64,000 bases of DNA from assembly GCA_015039465.1 (NCBI GenBank), contig MU130361.1, positions 307,651 through 371,650 on the forward strand. Direction: 5' to 3'. The notes below the pieces were generated by a model. The model saw nothing but the letters and a program-made list of their open reading frames with translations, was not told the origin of the DNA and ran no database searches. Below, one piece after another: positions 36,880 to 49,536 of the stretch. This DNA comes from Phlegmacium glaucopus (taxonomy: Eukaryota; Basidiomycota; Agaricomycetes; Agaricales; Cortinariaceae). Each line of letters begins with the position of its first letter. Positions within the stretch are counted from its first letter, which is position 1. A program made the position numbers and the translations under genes.

Positions 36880-39819
36880 ATGTTTAATTCGTGGCAAGGG
36901 TCCATTGAACGCCCTTTCAACAGAATCAACACACTTGTTTCACACTCACTAATGTCGGACAAGGGCCCATCGACATCCCTACGGCACCGCCAAAGTCGTC
37001 ATGAATCTCCTGCTACTTCAGCAGACCACGAGTACTCCCAAGACGATGAACATGTCGATTCTGTTTATCAAAACCCCGTACGCGTATCTCGTTTTCTTGT
37101 TCAAAAATCTCATCACCGGAATTTGTTGTAGAGAAACCGAAATGCCTATGAGCTACTTCTAGAATCTTATACAGGCAGCATTGTCGTGGTCTCTATCCTG
37201 ACCGCTCTGGCTTTCGCACTCCGGTTTTACAAAATCAATCATCCAGACCAGGTTGTGTACGTTGTTCCTCCTTCAAACCTGCGACCCCCTCTCATACCAA
37301 CCTTTTTCGAATACAGCTTTGATGAAGTCCACTTTGGAAAATTCGCGTCACACTATATCCGACGAGAATACTACTTTGATGTTCACCCGCCTTTCGCCAA
37401 GATGTTGTTTGGTTTAGCTGGTTGGTTTGTGGGCTTCGATGGACAGTTCAAATTCAACGATATCGGTGATAGTTACACGACAAATCACGTTCCGTTTGTT
37501 GGAATGCGTGCTCTTCCTGCCCTCTTGGGCAGTCTTACCATACCGGTCATTTATGCAATCATGAAGGAGAGTGGTTATTCGACAGTCATTGCAGCGTTCT
37601 CGGCTTCTATCGTCTTATTTGGTAAGTAATGTGCGAGCTTGGGGTATTTTTTTGTTTTCGATTTACCATTTTATCTTTTGCAGACAACGCCCATGTTACT
37701 CAATCGCGCCTGATCCTTTTGGATGCTATACTTATCTTCTTCATGTCCGTCACGATCTATTCATACATCCGTTTCCGTAAACTGCGTTACAGGTATGAGT
37801 TTGACCATGTATTGCTTCTTCAGCTTGTGCTTAATGTTTCCAACAGCGAGTTTTCGACGGAATGGTGGACATGGCTTACATTGACTGGCGTCTTCATGGC
37901 ATGCACTTGGGGCTCGAAGGTCAACGGCATTCTGACCGTTTTCGCAATCGGTTTTGCTGTTTTGATTGACTTATGGGACATACTGGACGTTCATAGAGAG
38001 GGCCACACTATGGTAAAATTTTACCCTCTATGGATATTCCCTTCCTGACTCTTTGTTGTAAGGAATACTTCTGGAAGCATTTCACTGCGAGGGCCATTGG
38101 ACTTATCTTAGTCCCCTTCACTATCTACCTCTCCTTCTTCTATGTCCATTTTGCCATCCTTTACCAGTCCGGCCCTGGTGACAATTTCATGAGCCCAGCT
38201 TTCCAAGAGACATTATCAGGAAATGAAATGTTGCTCAACAGCAAAGGTTTGTGATGTCCAGGCTTTCAAAAAGTCATTTCGCTGATTAGTGTATTACAGA
38301 AGTCCATTATTACGATACTATCACTCTGCGTCACAAAGAAACAAAAGTTTTTCTACATTCTCACGTTGAACGCTATCCGTTGACATATTTAGATGGTCGA
38401 GTTAGTAGCCAAGGTACCCCAACTGCTCGTTTTTCTGATGAGGAGTGCTGATAAACGATGACCAGGTCAACAAGTTACCGGTTATGGCCATGACGACAAC
38501 AACAATCATTGGAAAATCATTCCAACAAAATCACTTCCCGAAACTGGACGCGGTCGCATCGTTCGTCACAACGATGTCGTACAACTACTTCACATCAATA
38601 CTCAGAGCCACCTTCTTACTCATGACGTCGCATGTCCTCTAATGCCAACAAATCAAGAGTTCACCACTTGGCCAAAAGATAATCACAGTCGACATAACGA
38701 TACTCTTTTCCAGATTTCACTGCTCAGTGGTATTGAGGGCGAAGCATGGAAAACCAAGTCGGGTCATTTCCGACTGATACATGTACCAACAAGAGTATCG
38801 ATGTGGACCCACCCTACAGCGCTTCCCGAATGGGCTTTCAAACAACAGGAAATCAATGGGAATAAAAATCCAACTGAGAAAAGTGCGACATGGTTTGCTG
38901 ATAGCATTATACTCGAAGGTGTGTCTCCACATAGCCAACAAGTGGATATCTCCTCAGACTTCTTTCTAGGCGATGATGATGAACGTGAAGATATGAAGGA
39001 GCCAGTGAAAGTACCCAGATCTATGTACTTCATAAGGAAGTTTGGCGAACTCCAATTACTTATGATGCAACATAATGCTGGTTTAGTTGCTTCCCACCCT
39101 TACGCCAGCAGCCCCATCAATTGGCCTTTCCTCCTCAGTGGCATCAGTTTCTGGACGGAGGATGTTTCTAAAAAGCAAATTTACTTTATCGGCAACATCA
39201 TTGGGTGGTGGGTGTGCACTGTTGCGCTCTCGATATATATTGGCATTCTTGGTGCCGACCTCCTTGCTAGACGTCGGGCAATGGATCCAATCCCTGATCG
39301 TGAGTGGTTTTCTTTGTCTTTCTATAGAGCCATCCTTATTTTGTCTTAGCTGTTCGAAATCGTCTCTGGAACAATGCTGGATTTTTCCTCTTGATATGGG
39401 CCGTCCACTATGTGCCTTTCTTCTTGATGAACCGTCAACTCTTTGTACATCATTATCTTCCGTCACATGTCGCCTCTGCTCTTATTGCCGGTGCTGTCTT
39501 AAACTTTGTGCTCAGCGAGACAATCAACTATCCTATATCTATTCGCGGTCCTAAATTGAGGAAAGCAAGACCATCGCAGTATTCTGACATAGGCTTCAAG
39601 GGCCCGATTATTCTGGTCATTTTTGGCTTGATCATGTTTTTGATGTTCATGTTCATCGCCCCATTAACTTATGGAACACCAGGGTAAGTTGGATTTTATA
39701 TTTCTCAGAAGCGATTGTTCGCTGACTTTTTTAGATTGAGCGGTGATCAAGTTAACAGCAAGCGATTGCTCTCTACCTGGACCTTGCACTTTGCAGGGAA
39801 AAAGACGCATGAGTTGTAA
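36880..39819 (+). CDS. PMT4: Dolichyl-phosphate-mannose:protein O-mannosyltransferase, Pmt4 type
   Basis: ER membrane enzyme that transfers mannose from Dol-P-Man to Ser/Thr of secretory and membrane proteins. Nine exons (36880-37077, 37132-37621, 37684-37792, 37847-38012, 38063-38246, 38300-38413, 38466-39299, 39350-39683, 39735-39819) give 837 aa; a second ATG at 36952 is possible. Seen: ALRFYKINHPDQVV and FDEVHFGKFASHYIRREYYFD with the catalytic-loop Asp-Glu; HPPFAKMLFG; VTQSRLILLDA; TWGSKVNG; three MIR repeats in the luminal loop (YYDTITLRHKE, WKIIPTKSLPETGRGRI and VVQLLHINTQSHLL); and several C-terminal membrane helices. The tail LSTWTLHFAGKKTHEL fits Pmt4/POMT1 rather than Pmt1 or Pmt2. 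All introns are 49-62 nt. Confidence 0.95.
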
Positions 39820-39987
39820 ATGGGGAGGAGTAGCTACTATTCGATATCCAGGGCTTGCATATAAATAATTATTTTCTGTCTGCATAAACAAAGCCATACA
39901 GCACCCAGAACGGTCATATCTGACCAAGAACCGCGTCAACTGGGTAAGGCAAATGAACGTACGGTCCTAAGTTGCGAATTTTGAATA

Positions 39988-42611
39988 ATGTTTAACGCTC
40001 CCCGACCGGCTCAACGATATGTTGGCACCCCCTCAAACGGATTCGGAGGCAGTTTCGTCGACGAGAATCCACTTTCAAATTCAGTTTACGATGATGGACT
40101 TGATCCTTGGAGCGCTGCACCAAGCCCAACGCCCACACCAGCCCCTCAGTTACCATCTTCTGTCTTCAGCGCAGTCATAGGTAAGCTTCGTGAATGGCAC
40201 CATATGTTAGACAGAGTCATCGTTCTTAAGTACGACCTTAGCGGATGCGACAGTTCCTTCCATTTACCATGCCTCATATGCAGCAGTCGACCCAGGAAAC
40301 ACGGGAGAAATTTCAGTAAATGCTCTGTCTCGTGTATTGAGCACTTCATCGCTTCCTGCCAGCACAATTGACAGGGTGAGCTCCTCCAGTGACCTTTAAA
40401 AGAGGGAGCTTTTTTCGCTCAAGCAACATGTCCAGATTGTCAACCTTGTCAGTTCCCGTCCTCGAGTGTCAAAGCTCGAATTTTTCGTTGCCCTAGCACT
40501 TGTTGCACTTGCTCAAGCAGGGAAAGGTATGATGTTGACGGTTCTCGATTCTACTTGTGCTTGGGATAACTAAACATGGCTTGCTGTTATAGATGTTAGT
40601 ATCGAGCAAGTTGCCGCCCTGTCTACACAAAATACTCTACCCGAACCTACTCTTGATCTCACCCGACTTCAATCATCTGTATCTACTATTGTTCCTACCA
40701 CCAGAAAACAAAACGCCCCACTTGTCCGTGCACCATTACCCAGTTACTCGTCAGAGGATCCTTGGAATGCAAACGCTCGCTTTACTGGGCTGCCCAGCAA
40801 TGCAACGGACCCTGGGGGCTTAATTAACGGTATGCCTTCAACTTTAGCTGGATCTGGTCTGCCGAAGGATTGGTGGAAGAAACAAGAGAATATTAGGATT
40901 ACGTTTCTAGGACAGCAAGGATTTATTCTTAACAGGTATATGGTTTATGAAATCTCATCCGATGTGAGTTGTACTTCTCTTGGCCCAAGGCCTCGTTTTT
41001 AATTGCGCGTTTGTCTCGGTAGAGGAGAAATCCTGTAGCGCGTCGATATTCTGAGTTTGTTCTACTTTGGGATTGTCTTGCTCGCCGCTATCCATTCCGC
41101 CTTTTCCCTGCATTACCTCCGAAACGAGTAGGAGGTGAGATGTTAAACTATTGGCTTTGGGTGTGTCACTCCTAACGCTTGGTCTTTAGCGGATGAGCAA
41201 TTTCTAGAACAAAGAAGGTGGTACAAAAATGACCCTCTGACCGTCCGGTGGCTGACAATCTCACCATAGGCGAGGTTTAACGAGAGTACTCAACTTTGTT
41301 GTGTTTGTGACAGAAGCGATAGAGTTCAGGATGCTATACTTACTCACAATTTTACAGAAATCATCCTATAATCAAGGATGATGGTGTATTGGCGGTTTTC
41401 CTATCTGAACCATCTTTCGAAACATGGCGTAAACAGACACCCATTTCGTTGGATGAAGAGTCTGCCTCAAAACGCGTGGACAGAGTAGAAGAGATGTCTA
41501 TTCCCAGTGATCTGGAAGAAAAGCTGGCGTAAGAATATATGTCCCACTCTTACCGAAAGAGCATTCTGATTTCCTAGACAGGATTGTACGAGGGAAGATA
41601 ATCCCTCTCATCGAGCAATGGCAAAGAATTTGTATTCTGACAGAGCGGATAGTGAAGAGACGCGAAGCAGCTGCGGTACGATCACCTCCAGCTCTAAGTC
41701 GTGCCTTTCTGCCGACTCACTTCACATTTCCTGATCTATCTCCCGTTTCTACAACTTCTTCCCCCCCTGGATCGCCACCTTCCATGACTGGGTCGCTCAC
41801 GCATTCGTTCCTGGGCTTTCAACTTACATCGGTCGATAACCAGGGTGATTTATCGAGACTTACAAACACGCTTCGTGCTGTTGTCGAAGTTAATGAGACT
41901 TGCTGGAGAGGCGATGATTGTGAATTGTCTAACGGGGTCCGTGCTGGGCTAGAACAAGTTGCTGCCCACACACAGCGACATTCCGAGATCTCAGAGTTGA
42001 GAGTGAGTATGACATTTGTCTCTTGCTCAACGTTCGTTTATAAATCTGTAGTCGAGAATGATACTTGACACCACTCTAGAATCATTGAAGGTAGGGTTCA
42101 CATTATCATGACTATTCCATTCAAAACTGACCTTTTGCCTTGCATTAAATAGAGTCAGCGAGATTTATATCTTGCAACACGAGATTTGTTGATTCGCCAT
42201 GAAAGACTTTCGGTTGATCAAGTGGAACGCCTGAAAAAGAGAATTGAGACTACTTCCGTAAAGCTTGATGGTATTCGTGCTGCACAGAAGGAGAATTGGC
42301 AGGAAGAGGCGGACCGGTTGACTGCGATGATTGAGAAGGATCAGGCAACCATTGCCGCGCAATTGAGTCGACGCATCTTCATACGTGCTTGGTGTGTTCT
42401 AATGCGAAGTCGATCCATTTAACCCCAAGTTAATCCATCATCTCTTAACAGCATGTGGCACGAACTTCGTGTTGTTTTACACAACCGCGAGAATGCACTG
42501 CTAACTCAAGCCGTGCAGGGTTTTGCTCGTGAGGAGCATGAATATGCCGAGAGCGTGGCGAATAATTGGATGTCTCTTTCAGATGGTGTTGAGAATATGC
42601 CTTATGAATGA
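39988..42611 (+). CDS. MVP1: Sorting nexin Mvp1 (EH-like plus PX-BAR)
   Basis: Endosomal phosphoinositide-binding coat protein that drives retromer-independent recycling and vacuolar protein sorting. The N-terminus has an EH-like helical region (IYHASYAAVDPGNTGEISVNALSRVLSTSSLP ... KLEFFVALALVALAQAGK, interrupted by introns). A linker with DPWNANARFTGLP follows. The PX domain reads NIRITFLGQQGFILNRYMVYEISS, then ARRYSEFVLLWDCLARRYPFRLFPALPPKR with the PI3P-binding Arg-Arg-Tyr, and a BAR-like helical C-terminus (FQLTSVDNQGDLSRLTNTLRAVVEV; RDLLIRHERLSVDQVERLKKRI) ends VENMPYE with TGA at 42609-42611. About ten introns. The gene runs the same way as PMT4, 168 bp downstream. Confidence 0.92.
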
Positions 42612-42835
42612 TGACCTTTCATTTTTTATTTACGACAGAATGAAGGGTTTCTATGACAAAGGGACTCATCGTCTAACATTTAGTTCGCGCAATTTAGTAT
42701 GTTGTTGTTGCATTTCTTCTAGACGTTCGGATATGTAATAACTAGTAAATACACCCCTGGAATGCGTGGGGGGGAGAATTTCACGAGATAGCACGATGCA
42801 GAAGAAAACGGTGCTGAGATCCATCTCTTTCATCT

Positions 42836-44045
42836 TCACCCCAAACTGCGACCATTTGCGCGTAAAACGAAAGTGGATGTAGGTGATGTCAAAAGTAGCT
42901 TCGCGCGAACTTTATCTTCTAACGTGGTTGCATCTACAGAGAATTTGGCGAGACCCTCTGGCACTTTGTCAAGCGAAATCATCTCCTGCGCTGATTCCCT
43001 CTCGAATGCTGCATCGCCTTCTTTCGTCGGTCCATTCAATGAGAAATAGAACGGCTCAGGACGCGTTTCTACAGGCGCTTTGAACCCTGCGGTGGGTTCT
43101 CGTTGACCCTCCCTCTGTCGAAGCCCATCCAATAAATCAGGAGGAAGAGTCATCAAATCAGCTCCTCCTTTGCTCCCAGCCTTGCTCAACTCGATAATTT
43201 CCTCTACTTTGCGGAATCCAGCAGCCATAATCTGCGTGCGATGTCCATACTTAGTATACGCAGCTCGTATACGGTGCACCAACTCTATCCCAGGGTGTTC
43301 TGAAAGAGGTTGGTTGGTAAGACCTTCTGGAGTGCCATTTTGGATCGCTCTGGCTGACCACCAGTCTTTAACTCGTCCGATGAAAGGAGAGATGACGGCT
43401 ACACCCGCTTGTGCGCAAGCCAGTGCTTGCACGAGGCTGAATATGAGTGTGAGATTGGTGTGAATTTTTTCGGATTCAAGGTTATGGGCAGCTCGAATTC
43501 CGGGAATAGTTGCGGGGATTTTGATCAGGATTCTAGATTGTGGGATATCAAGATCTTTAAGGATGGCGACGAGGGCATGGCTTTTATCCATGATGGCGTT
43601 ATAGTCGTATCCGAGGCGAGGGTCAACAGAGATGGATACACGACCAGGGATTATGTTCAATATGTGCGCACCGACTTGCACTAACTGACAGGGGAATTGA
43701 GAAACGCATAGTAAAAATTATCTGATAGAAATAATAAAATACCAGATAGTCCAAGGCCAACTGAGTTTGTTCCTCGATCGAAGAATCAGGCAGACGCGAC
43801 TTGGCATAGTGTACGGCGTCGTCTAGTAAAAAGGAGTATTCCGGTTTAGAGACAGCAGCAAGAACTAATGACGGGTTAGTGGTGGCATCAATAGGATCAA
43901 ATTCGCCGATTTCTGAGAAAATTCATGTAAGTAGGGCAGCATACTTTTTTTCAAATGACTTATTACTTTTATATTCAGCTCCATCGGAAGCGATAGTGAT
44001 TCCAGATTCACGAATCGAGTCTAGGGCTGTGAAAGCAGGAGACAT
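42836..44045 (-). CDS. TAL1: Transaldolase
   Basis: Pentose-phosphate enzyme moving a dihydroxyacetone unit from sedoheptulose-7-P to glyceraldehyde-3-P. Three exons joined at 43984-ish and 43690-ish introns. The start is MSPAFTALDSIRESG (44045). Seen: EIGEFDPIDATTNPSLVLAA with the conserved DATTNPSL; GRVSISVDPRLGYD; RILIKIPATIPGI, whose first Lys forms the Schiff base; TNLTLIFSLVQALACAQAG; ISPFIGRVKDWW; and TQIMAAGFRKVEEI. It ends with a divergent tail (TSTFVLRANGRSLG). The length of roughly 360 residues is longer than most TalAB enzymes because of this C-terminal extension. It may be a second, lineage-specific paralogue; that cannot be decided from one locus. Confidence 0.94.
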
Positions 44046-44619
44046 GACTTGGATATAAGCCCTCAGAGACAACTCAGAGAACCTGATTATCGGGCAGTTG
44101 AGAGGTAAGTCCCTGATAAATATCGTACCCCGAGTACGGGTGAACCCAGAGATTGGTCAAGGAACAGTATATTTGAATTACATTGGAAGAACAACGTGCG
44201 TTGTAGCTTCGTTGCGTGGGATTGGGCAAGATGATGCCATCTTTCACAATTTGTGACGGTCAGTGGTCACGTTTACAAGAGTCCTTGGATCCACGGCAGC
44301 ATGTATAGATTCAATGCCTATTAGTGTGACAGCGACAGGGCTGAAGGCACCAGGTTCTGCCTTTTCCTTCCTCCGAGTTTTGTTGCCAGTCAATAGGATC
44401 TACAGACTCGAAGATTCACTGGCCAGTGGAAAGCCAAAACCAACAGCTAGTATCACCTATCTGTAATTCCGAATCCATCCAGGCGTTGTACAACTTAGTG
44501 TGCACAAAAGCAAGTATTTGATGTTCATCATTTTCGCAGAGCGAGAATAGAGTCAAAATTTCAAGTCCTCTGGTCATACGATACCTAGTATACCAAATCC
44601 AAGAATAATGCGCCACACT
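44046..44619. promoter_or_regulatory. Intergenic region upstream of transaldolase
   Basis: About 570 bp between the transaldolase start and the Coq3 stop (both minus). ORFs of ~66 residues on either strand show no protein features. Expected to hold the transaldolase promoter. Confidence 0.5.
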
Positions 44620-45721
44620 CTAAACCTTCGGTTTTCTTACCCAGAATAAATAATTGCATTCCAAAGCGCCCCATGCATCTCTAGGAGCAAGAAGCCAGCG
44701 TGCTTGAAGGGGATTATATATGAGTCCACGCAGTTCCGCCTGCAGTCGAGGCAGGTATGTATTCGATGATGAGGTGGATATCCATGGGTTGACTGATGGC
44801 AAAGCCAAAGTAGAATGGTCTGCTCCCGGATCCGCTTTCTCGGGAGAGCGGTATTCGCGGAAGAACTGCACCAGTTCTGTGGGTTTTATGAATTTTGAAT
44901 AGGTATGTGTCCCGCTAGTTACTTTACGCAGGATGTCTTCGGCTAGGAGAATGGTGAGTACATAGGCTAACGGCGTCCGTGAGATTGTTGATAAGAATAA
45001 ATGACCGCCAGGCTGTTTGCAAGGAATTCAAATGGGTTTCGATGCGGAAGGAGAACATCCTAACCTTGAGGAGTTCAGCACATGTTGAGAGGAATGTTGC
45101 AGGATTATCAACGTGTTCTAGAACTTCCATGGAGCAGACGATATCATATCGTTTCGGTAAAGGCAGGAGGGACTCTGCAGAAGAGTGCAGATAGGTCAGA
45201 GAACCTTGCTTTGATCCCGAAGATAATTTTGGGTCGGCTGAGGAATGTACAGAGGCTATGGCAATGTTAGATTCCGAGGCGTCAATGCCTAACGTATTAG
45301 CTCCCATGCGAGCCAAACTCTTATCAAAAATAGTCAAATTTGCACAAGGGCTGGTGAGAACAGCAAAAAAGCAAACCTCGGATAATAGACCTCCCCCACA
45401 GCCAACATCCAGTACATCCAGCCCCTTCAAAACTTGACCTCTCTCCAGCTCTGTATCGGGCTTTTCGTCATAGGCCACTTCCAAGAGTTTATCAGCAATA
45501 AATTGCATGCGGACAGGGTTCATCTTGTGCAAGAAACTGAATTCGCCTTGTTCGTCCCACCATTGTGAAGAGAGCTTGGAGAAATGGGCAATTTCGTCAT
45601 GATTGACTGAACCTTGGCTAGTACTGGACAGAGCACCTGCAGATTGTGTATGAAGAGAATAGTAGCGGAAACGAGATGTACGAACGCCGCGAGCTGAGTT
45701 TCTAAGGAAGGTGTGGGACAT
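44620..45721 (-). CDS. COQ3: Ubiquinone biosynthesis O-methyltransferase Coq3
   Basis: Mitochondrial SAM-dependent enzyme performing both O-methylations of the ubiquinone ring. I start at MSHTFLRNSARGVRTSRFRYYSL (45721), an Arg/Ser-rich, acid-free N-terminus that looks like a matrix-targeting peptide. Seen: HFSKLSSQWWDEQGEFSFLHKMNPVR, highly typical of Coq3/UbiG; LDVLDVGCGGGLLSE (SAM motif I), interrupted by an intron and continuing LARMGANTLGIDASESNI; YDIVCSMEVLEHV; LLKPGGHLFLSTISRTPLAY; and ILRKVTSGTHTYSKFIKPTEL. A C-terminal stretch ends CNYLFWVRKPKV. Four exons. The gene starts 63 bp from the end of the dynactin-like gene on the same strand. Confidence 0.95.
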
Positions 45722-45784
45722 AGCGGAGGTGGCACAACTGACAACAACAAAATACTGCAGGACCTCATTAACCATTAATAAAAA

Positions 45785-46676
45785 CTATTCAAGTCCCAGG
45801 CGTAGTCGTTCTGCTTTCTCTCTCTCCATTCTGGCTAGTTTGTCCTCTGCTTCTGTGATCGTGTCATCCCAAGCAACGAATAATTCTGACAGGGCATCAA
45901 CCTATCGAATAATGAGCATCGCCCTTTTGAAAGATCAGCTCTAGACAACATACATAAGTTGCATGTCGCTCTACAAGTGATGCTATCCGTATTTCTAGAG
46001 AATCTGCTAGTCGCGCGTCTTCTTCATGAGCGTCTAATATTGCTTTGAGACGGGGCTGCAGCTCCTCATAATCTAAATCCAAGTGTCTTAAGTTCATAGG
46101 AGGAGGACCCTCGACAACAACAAAAAAAATCCGGTATACCTAGAAGTCTACCTGCTCCCGTAACTCCCTTTTTCTCCAGAGCTTCAACCTCGAGCATGTC
46201 TCGGTCGGCAGTTCGTATTTCAGGTTCCATTTCCGTCAAAAACGCGTCCATTTCTGCTGGAGACATGTTGTCGTACATTGGTGGACCCGGGATTGTACCA
46301 GACAACACAAAAGAAGGCATGAGGAGAGGAGCATGCTTGTCATCTACACCGAGGAATGAAGCAAAGAGAAAGAAGATATCTCATGTCAGTTACATATAAG
46401 AAATATATATATAAAAAACATACATTGGTTCATGAACTTGGTTAATCCTTCATTACCTTGAACGGCTTTATTCAATTTCTGCTGCACCATCTCCGCTAAC
46501 CTCGATAGCGTCTCGCCATGTTTGAGATTCGCAATGGCGGTTTGCTTGACTCCGAGTATGAGCGCCTCTAACCATCGCAGCCGAAGTTCGAGTGCTAGTA
46601 AAGGGTCGATCTTGGCTGGAGGAGCAGTAGAAGCTGTATCTGCAGCCTGTTCTGGATCAAAAGAGAGTGAATCCAT
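45785..46676 (-). CDS. Dynactin p24 (DCTN3-like) subunit
   Basis: Small helical protein with a start at MDSLSFDPEQAAD (46676) and TAG at 45785-45787. Four exons. Seen: LALELRLRWLEALILG near the N-terminus; LSRLAEMVQQKLNKAVQGNEGLTKFMNQ; DNMSPAEMDAFLTEMEPEIRTADRDML; YEELQPRLKAILDAHEEDARL; and TYVDALSELFVAWDDTITEAEDKLARMERE at the end. The arrangement (RLxxLE start, coiled-coil body, a C-terminal segment of Phe-Val-x-Trp-Asp) resembles the p24 shoulder subunit of dynactin, the dynein activator, known in filamentous fungi as RO-10-type proteins. The family is poorly conserved, so this rests on a weak motif match; a generic coiled-coil protein is the alternative. Confidence 0.65.
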
Positions 46677-47078
46677 GTCGGTATCGGTCGGGTTAGATAC
46701 GAGATGTGACGGTAAGTATCAGATGTCGCATTCCTACTTACTACCATTTCAATAGTATCCGGTGTTCAAAGACGAGTATCTTTTCTTTCCAGAATCAATT
46801 CATCCATACAGGAGAATAACTAACCATCAGGATTTTGCGAGGTAACAAAGGTTAGCAGACCTCCCGGACGCTAGGCTTTAATATATTTCGGCCCCATTAT
46901 TGCTCTGCTTCGCATATTCTTCCATCCGACCTCCACTGTTGCTGATTCTCTTTTGTTGCCCTGAAAGGCTGAAAACAAATATCCCTCGATGGACTCGAGG
47001 ATTTGAACAACTTGAAGAAAATACAGCATTTTACATATATTCAAAACATTTTCTTATACTAGGTATCGACTACGATGT
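46677..47078. other. Intergenic region between p24-like and monooxygenase genes
   Basis: About 400 bp, both neighbours on the minus strand. It contains the p24-like promoter. Nothing else seen. Confidence 0.5.
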
Positions 47079-48992
47079 TCAAATCAAAACCTGAAAGCCT
47101 GGATCATCACGGTCTACCGTGCCGGAAAGAGTAGTGACCTTTCTGCGCTTGCCACGGCTGATAAAGGGACTATCGTCGTGATTACGAAGGTAATAGGCCC
47201 AATCGGCGGTTCTATCGCACTCGGTTTGCGAGAAGCCATTTCCCAAGAAATTGAACCGATTACCGGTGTATGTGAAATTCCAGTCTTCGTACCGGGGCTC
47301 CGCAAGGGTGTCCAGGTAATGCAATGTGCTTCCGGGCCAAAGGGCTGTGACCTTTCCAGAGGAACTGTTATTCTTGTACCACGAACGACAATCGTGCTCC
47401 CAGACTGTGCCTTTCATAAATTGATCTTTGAAAGCAATGAAGTCCTCCACGGCTTCTATCTTTGGAGAAAAACTGTGAATATTCTCGGTTTGCCAGCGAT
47501 CAATCATCTTGAGCATGTAATCAGCTTGTGCCTCTGGATAATAGACAGCGAGATCAATATGGGAAGCATCTCAGTAAAATTGAGGACTTGCCTACACCAA
47601 CCAGAACGGGTCCATTTCCGATGGGACTATTGGGACCAATAAACATGAAATAATTTGGGAATCCGGGTGCCGCCAATCCAAGATAAGATTTGGGTTCATC
47701 GGCCCATACATCAGCTAGATTCTTCCCACCAGAGCCGATGATAGGGAAACGAGGGCGGAAAGATGTATCAAAACCAGTTGCGCAGATTAAAACGTCAACA
47801 GGATACTCTTTACCATCGTCACACAGGCATCCCTGCTCTGTAATCTGCTGTATTTCGCCGTAGACAACGGTAACTTTCTCTGATACTAGTGTCTCGAGGT
47901 AATTGATTCCGGGAGTTAGTCTCCTGCAGCCGACACCCCACTTGGGGATCACAAGTTGTTCGAGGGTCTCATTCTGAAGTTTCCCTTTCATCTTCCCAAC
48001 CATATCCAAGAAATAACCCTTTTGAATGTCGGAATTGGATATAAACAAGGAAAACGCAGAGTTGAGAGTGGACTCTTGAAGCTTCCTATATTTAAGGAGG
48101 GCGTCAGGGTCGGTTTCAAATTCTCGGCGTTCCTCTTCAGAGTAATAACGTTGTTCCAACCCTTGAACAGGTGAAACCCAGGTGGGTTTGCGAATGAAGG
48201 TTGTAATTCTGCTGGCTTGGGAATGTATCGCTGGTAGAGTCTGAATACCAGACGATCTATTTGACAATAATTTCAGCCTTTCAAGGGGTCACCTGTACGA
48301 TACTGAAGGCCTACCCATTACCAATCAAACCAATATGTTTTCCTTCTAAGTCTGCCTCTCGGTCCCATCTGGCAGTATGGAATAGTTTGCCTTTATATTC
48401 CTCTAGACCGGGAATAGACGGCCACCGCCATGCATTCAACACGCCAGTAGCATTAATGAGGACATCGCATATATCACGAATGGTGTTCCCAGCATCGCAA
48501 CGAGTGACCTCTACTTCCCAGCTTCCCTTACCCTCGTTCCAGGATGCTCTAGTAACTTCATGTTGAAGCCTGCAGTATTTGCGAAGGTCGTATTTGTCGC
48601 AGAAATTCTCGAAGTAAAGGCGTATTTCATCTGAGCCCGCATACACAGAAGACCATAACGGATTAGGTTCGAAGGTCCAGGTGTAAGTATGTGCGGGTAT
48701 ATCACAAGCGCAGCTAGTCTACGTCGTGAGGAATAGAAACCTTGTGAATACCAGCTTGACAATGGTTTGCGTACCCTGGATACTTATTCTCGTACCATGT
48801 TCCCGAGATTGCGTCATTCTTCTCATACAGGACGAGTTCAAATTGTTCGAAGGAACGCTGCAATTTATACGCTAGGAGTAATCCAGATGCGCCAGCGCCG
48901 ATGCAAATGACTTTGAGAGGCCTTTCCTCATGCAACGGCTTCTGCAGCCTAGGGTGACTGTCAGTCTGTGGTGCAGAGTCGCCGTTAGCCAT
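47079..48992 (-). CDS. Flavin-dependent monooxygenase, Baeyer-Villiger type
   Basis: FAD/NADPH enzyme that inserts oxygen next to a carbonyl or hydroxylates a substrate; the substrate is unknown. Start MANGDSAPQTDSHP (48992). Seen: VICIGAGASGLLLAYKL (FAD Rossmann GxGxxG) and YEKNDAISGTWYENKYPG, with the intron restoring GCACDIPAHTYTW; LINATGVLNAWRWPSIPGL; the fingerprint YKGKLFHTARWDR, matching FxGxxxHxxxW(P/D); GLIGNGSSGIQ (NADPH Rossmann); VDVLICATGFDTSF; NYFMFIGPNSPIGNGPVLVE. The C-terminus ends VDRDDPGFQVLI. Four exons. Agaricomycetes carry many such paralogues and no biosynthetic partners are adjacent, so a detoxification or catabolic role is as likely as secondary metabolism. Confidence 0.9.
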
Positions 48993-49063
48993 AGTAGGGA
49001 AGGAATCAAGCAAGAGTAGTATTTATACTAGTGACATCCAATCCAGCTGATCCAACAGTTTGG

Positions 49064-49146
49064 GGCCGCGCTCCAAACCATAACGGCTTACCGTAGTTTA
49101 GCCTAGGAGTACCATACGTACCATACGGCTAAGGTGGAGCCGCGCC
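49064..49146. repeat. Imperfect GC-rich inverted repeat with inner direct repeat
   Basis: GGCCGCGCTCCAAACC (49064-49079) is imperfectly complementary to GGTGGAGCCGCGCC (49133-49146). Inside lie CCATAACGGCTTA and CCATACGGCTAA as near-identical direct copies, and TACCATACG twice. It sits about 70-155 bp upstream of the monooxygenase start. Confidence 0.6.
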
Positions 49147-49536
49147 GTAACCTACCGTAACCCTATCTAAAAAAAAATAAGTGTTCACGAATTATTTGAA
49201 GGTGCGGTCCGCGTAAGCATCCGAGTCAGACGTTGCTTTACCAACATGAGCACCCTGGTTTGAGACTGGCTCGTCGAAATGAAATGGTGTCAAGGCTACC
49301 AGAGATAATTCTGCGAGTCAATAGCAACTGCTGAACCTAGTTTGCAAGGATAGTTTTATAGTCAACAAGATTTCGGCAATCAGTCAGTAATTGACAAAAT
49401 ATCTTCGAGGGTTTTCCCACTTGGATGGGCTATTTTGCAAGAGTCTCTCAGTCGATTTGAAGAGAAGATGATGGTGAGAGATGGTGTTGGATTACAAACC
49501 GTGATCCATCATTATGGAATAATGATATATATTTTC

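Noticed and set aside
49013..49013. Monooxygenase start further upstream (MLDSF...)
   Set aside because: That position is TTG; the first ATG in frame is at 48992.
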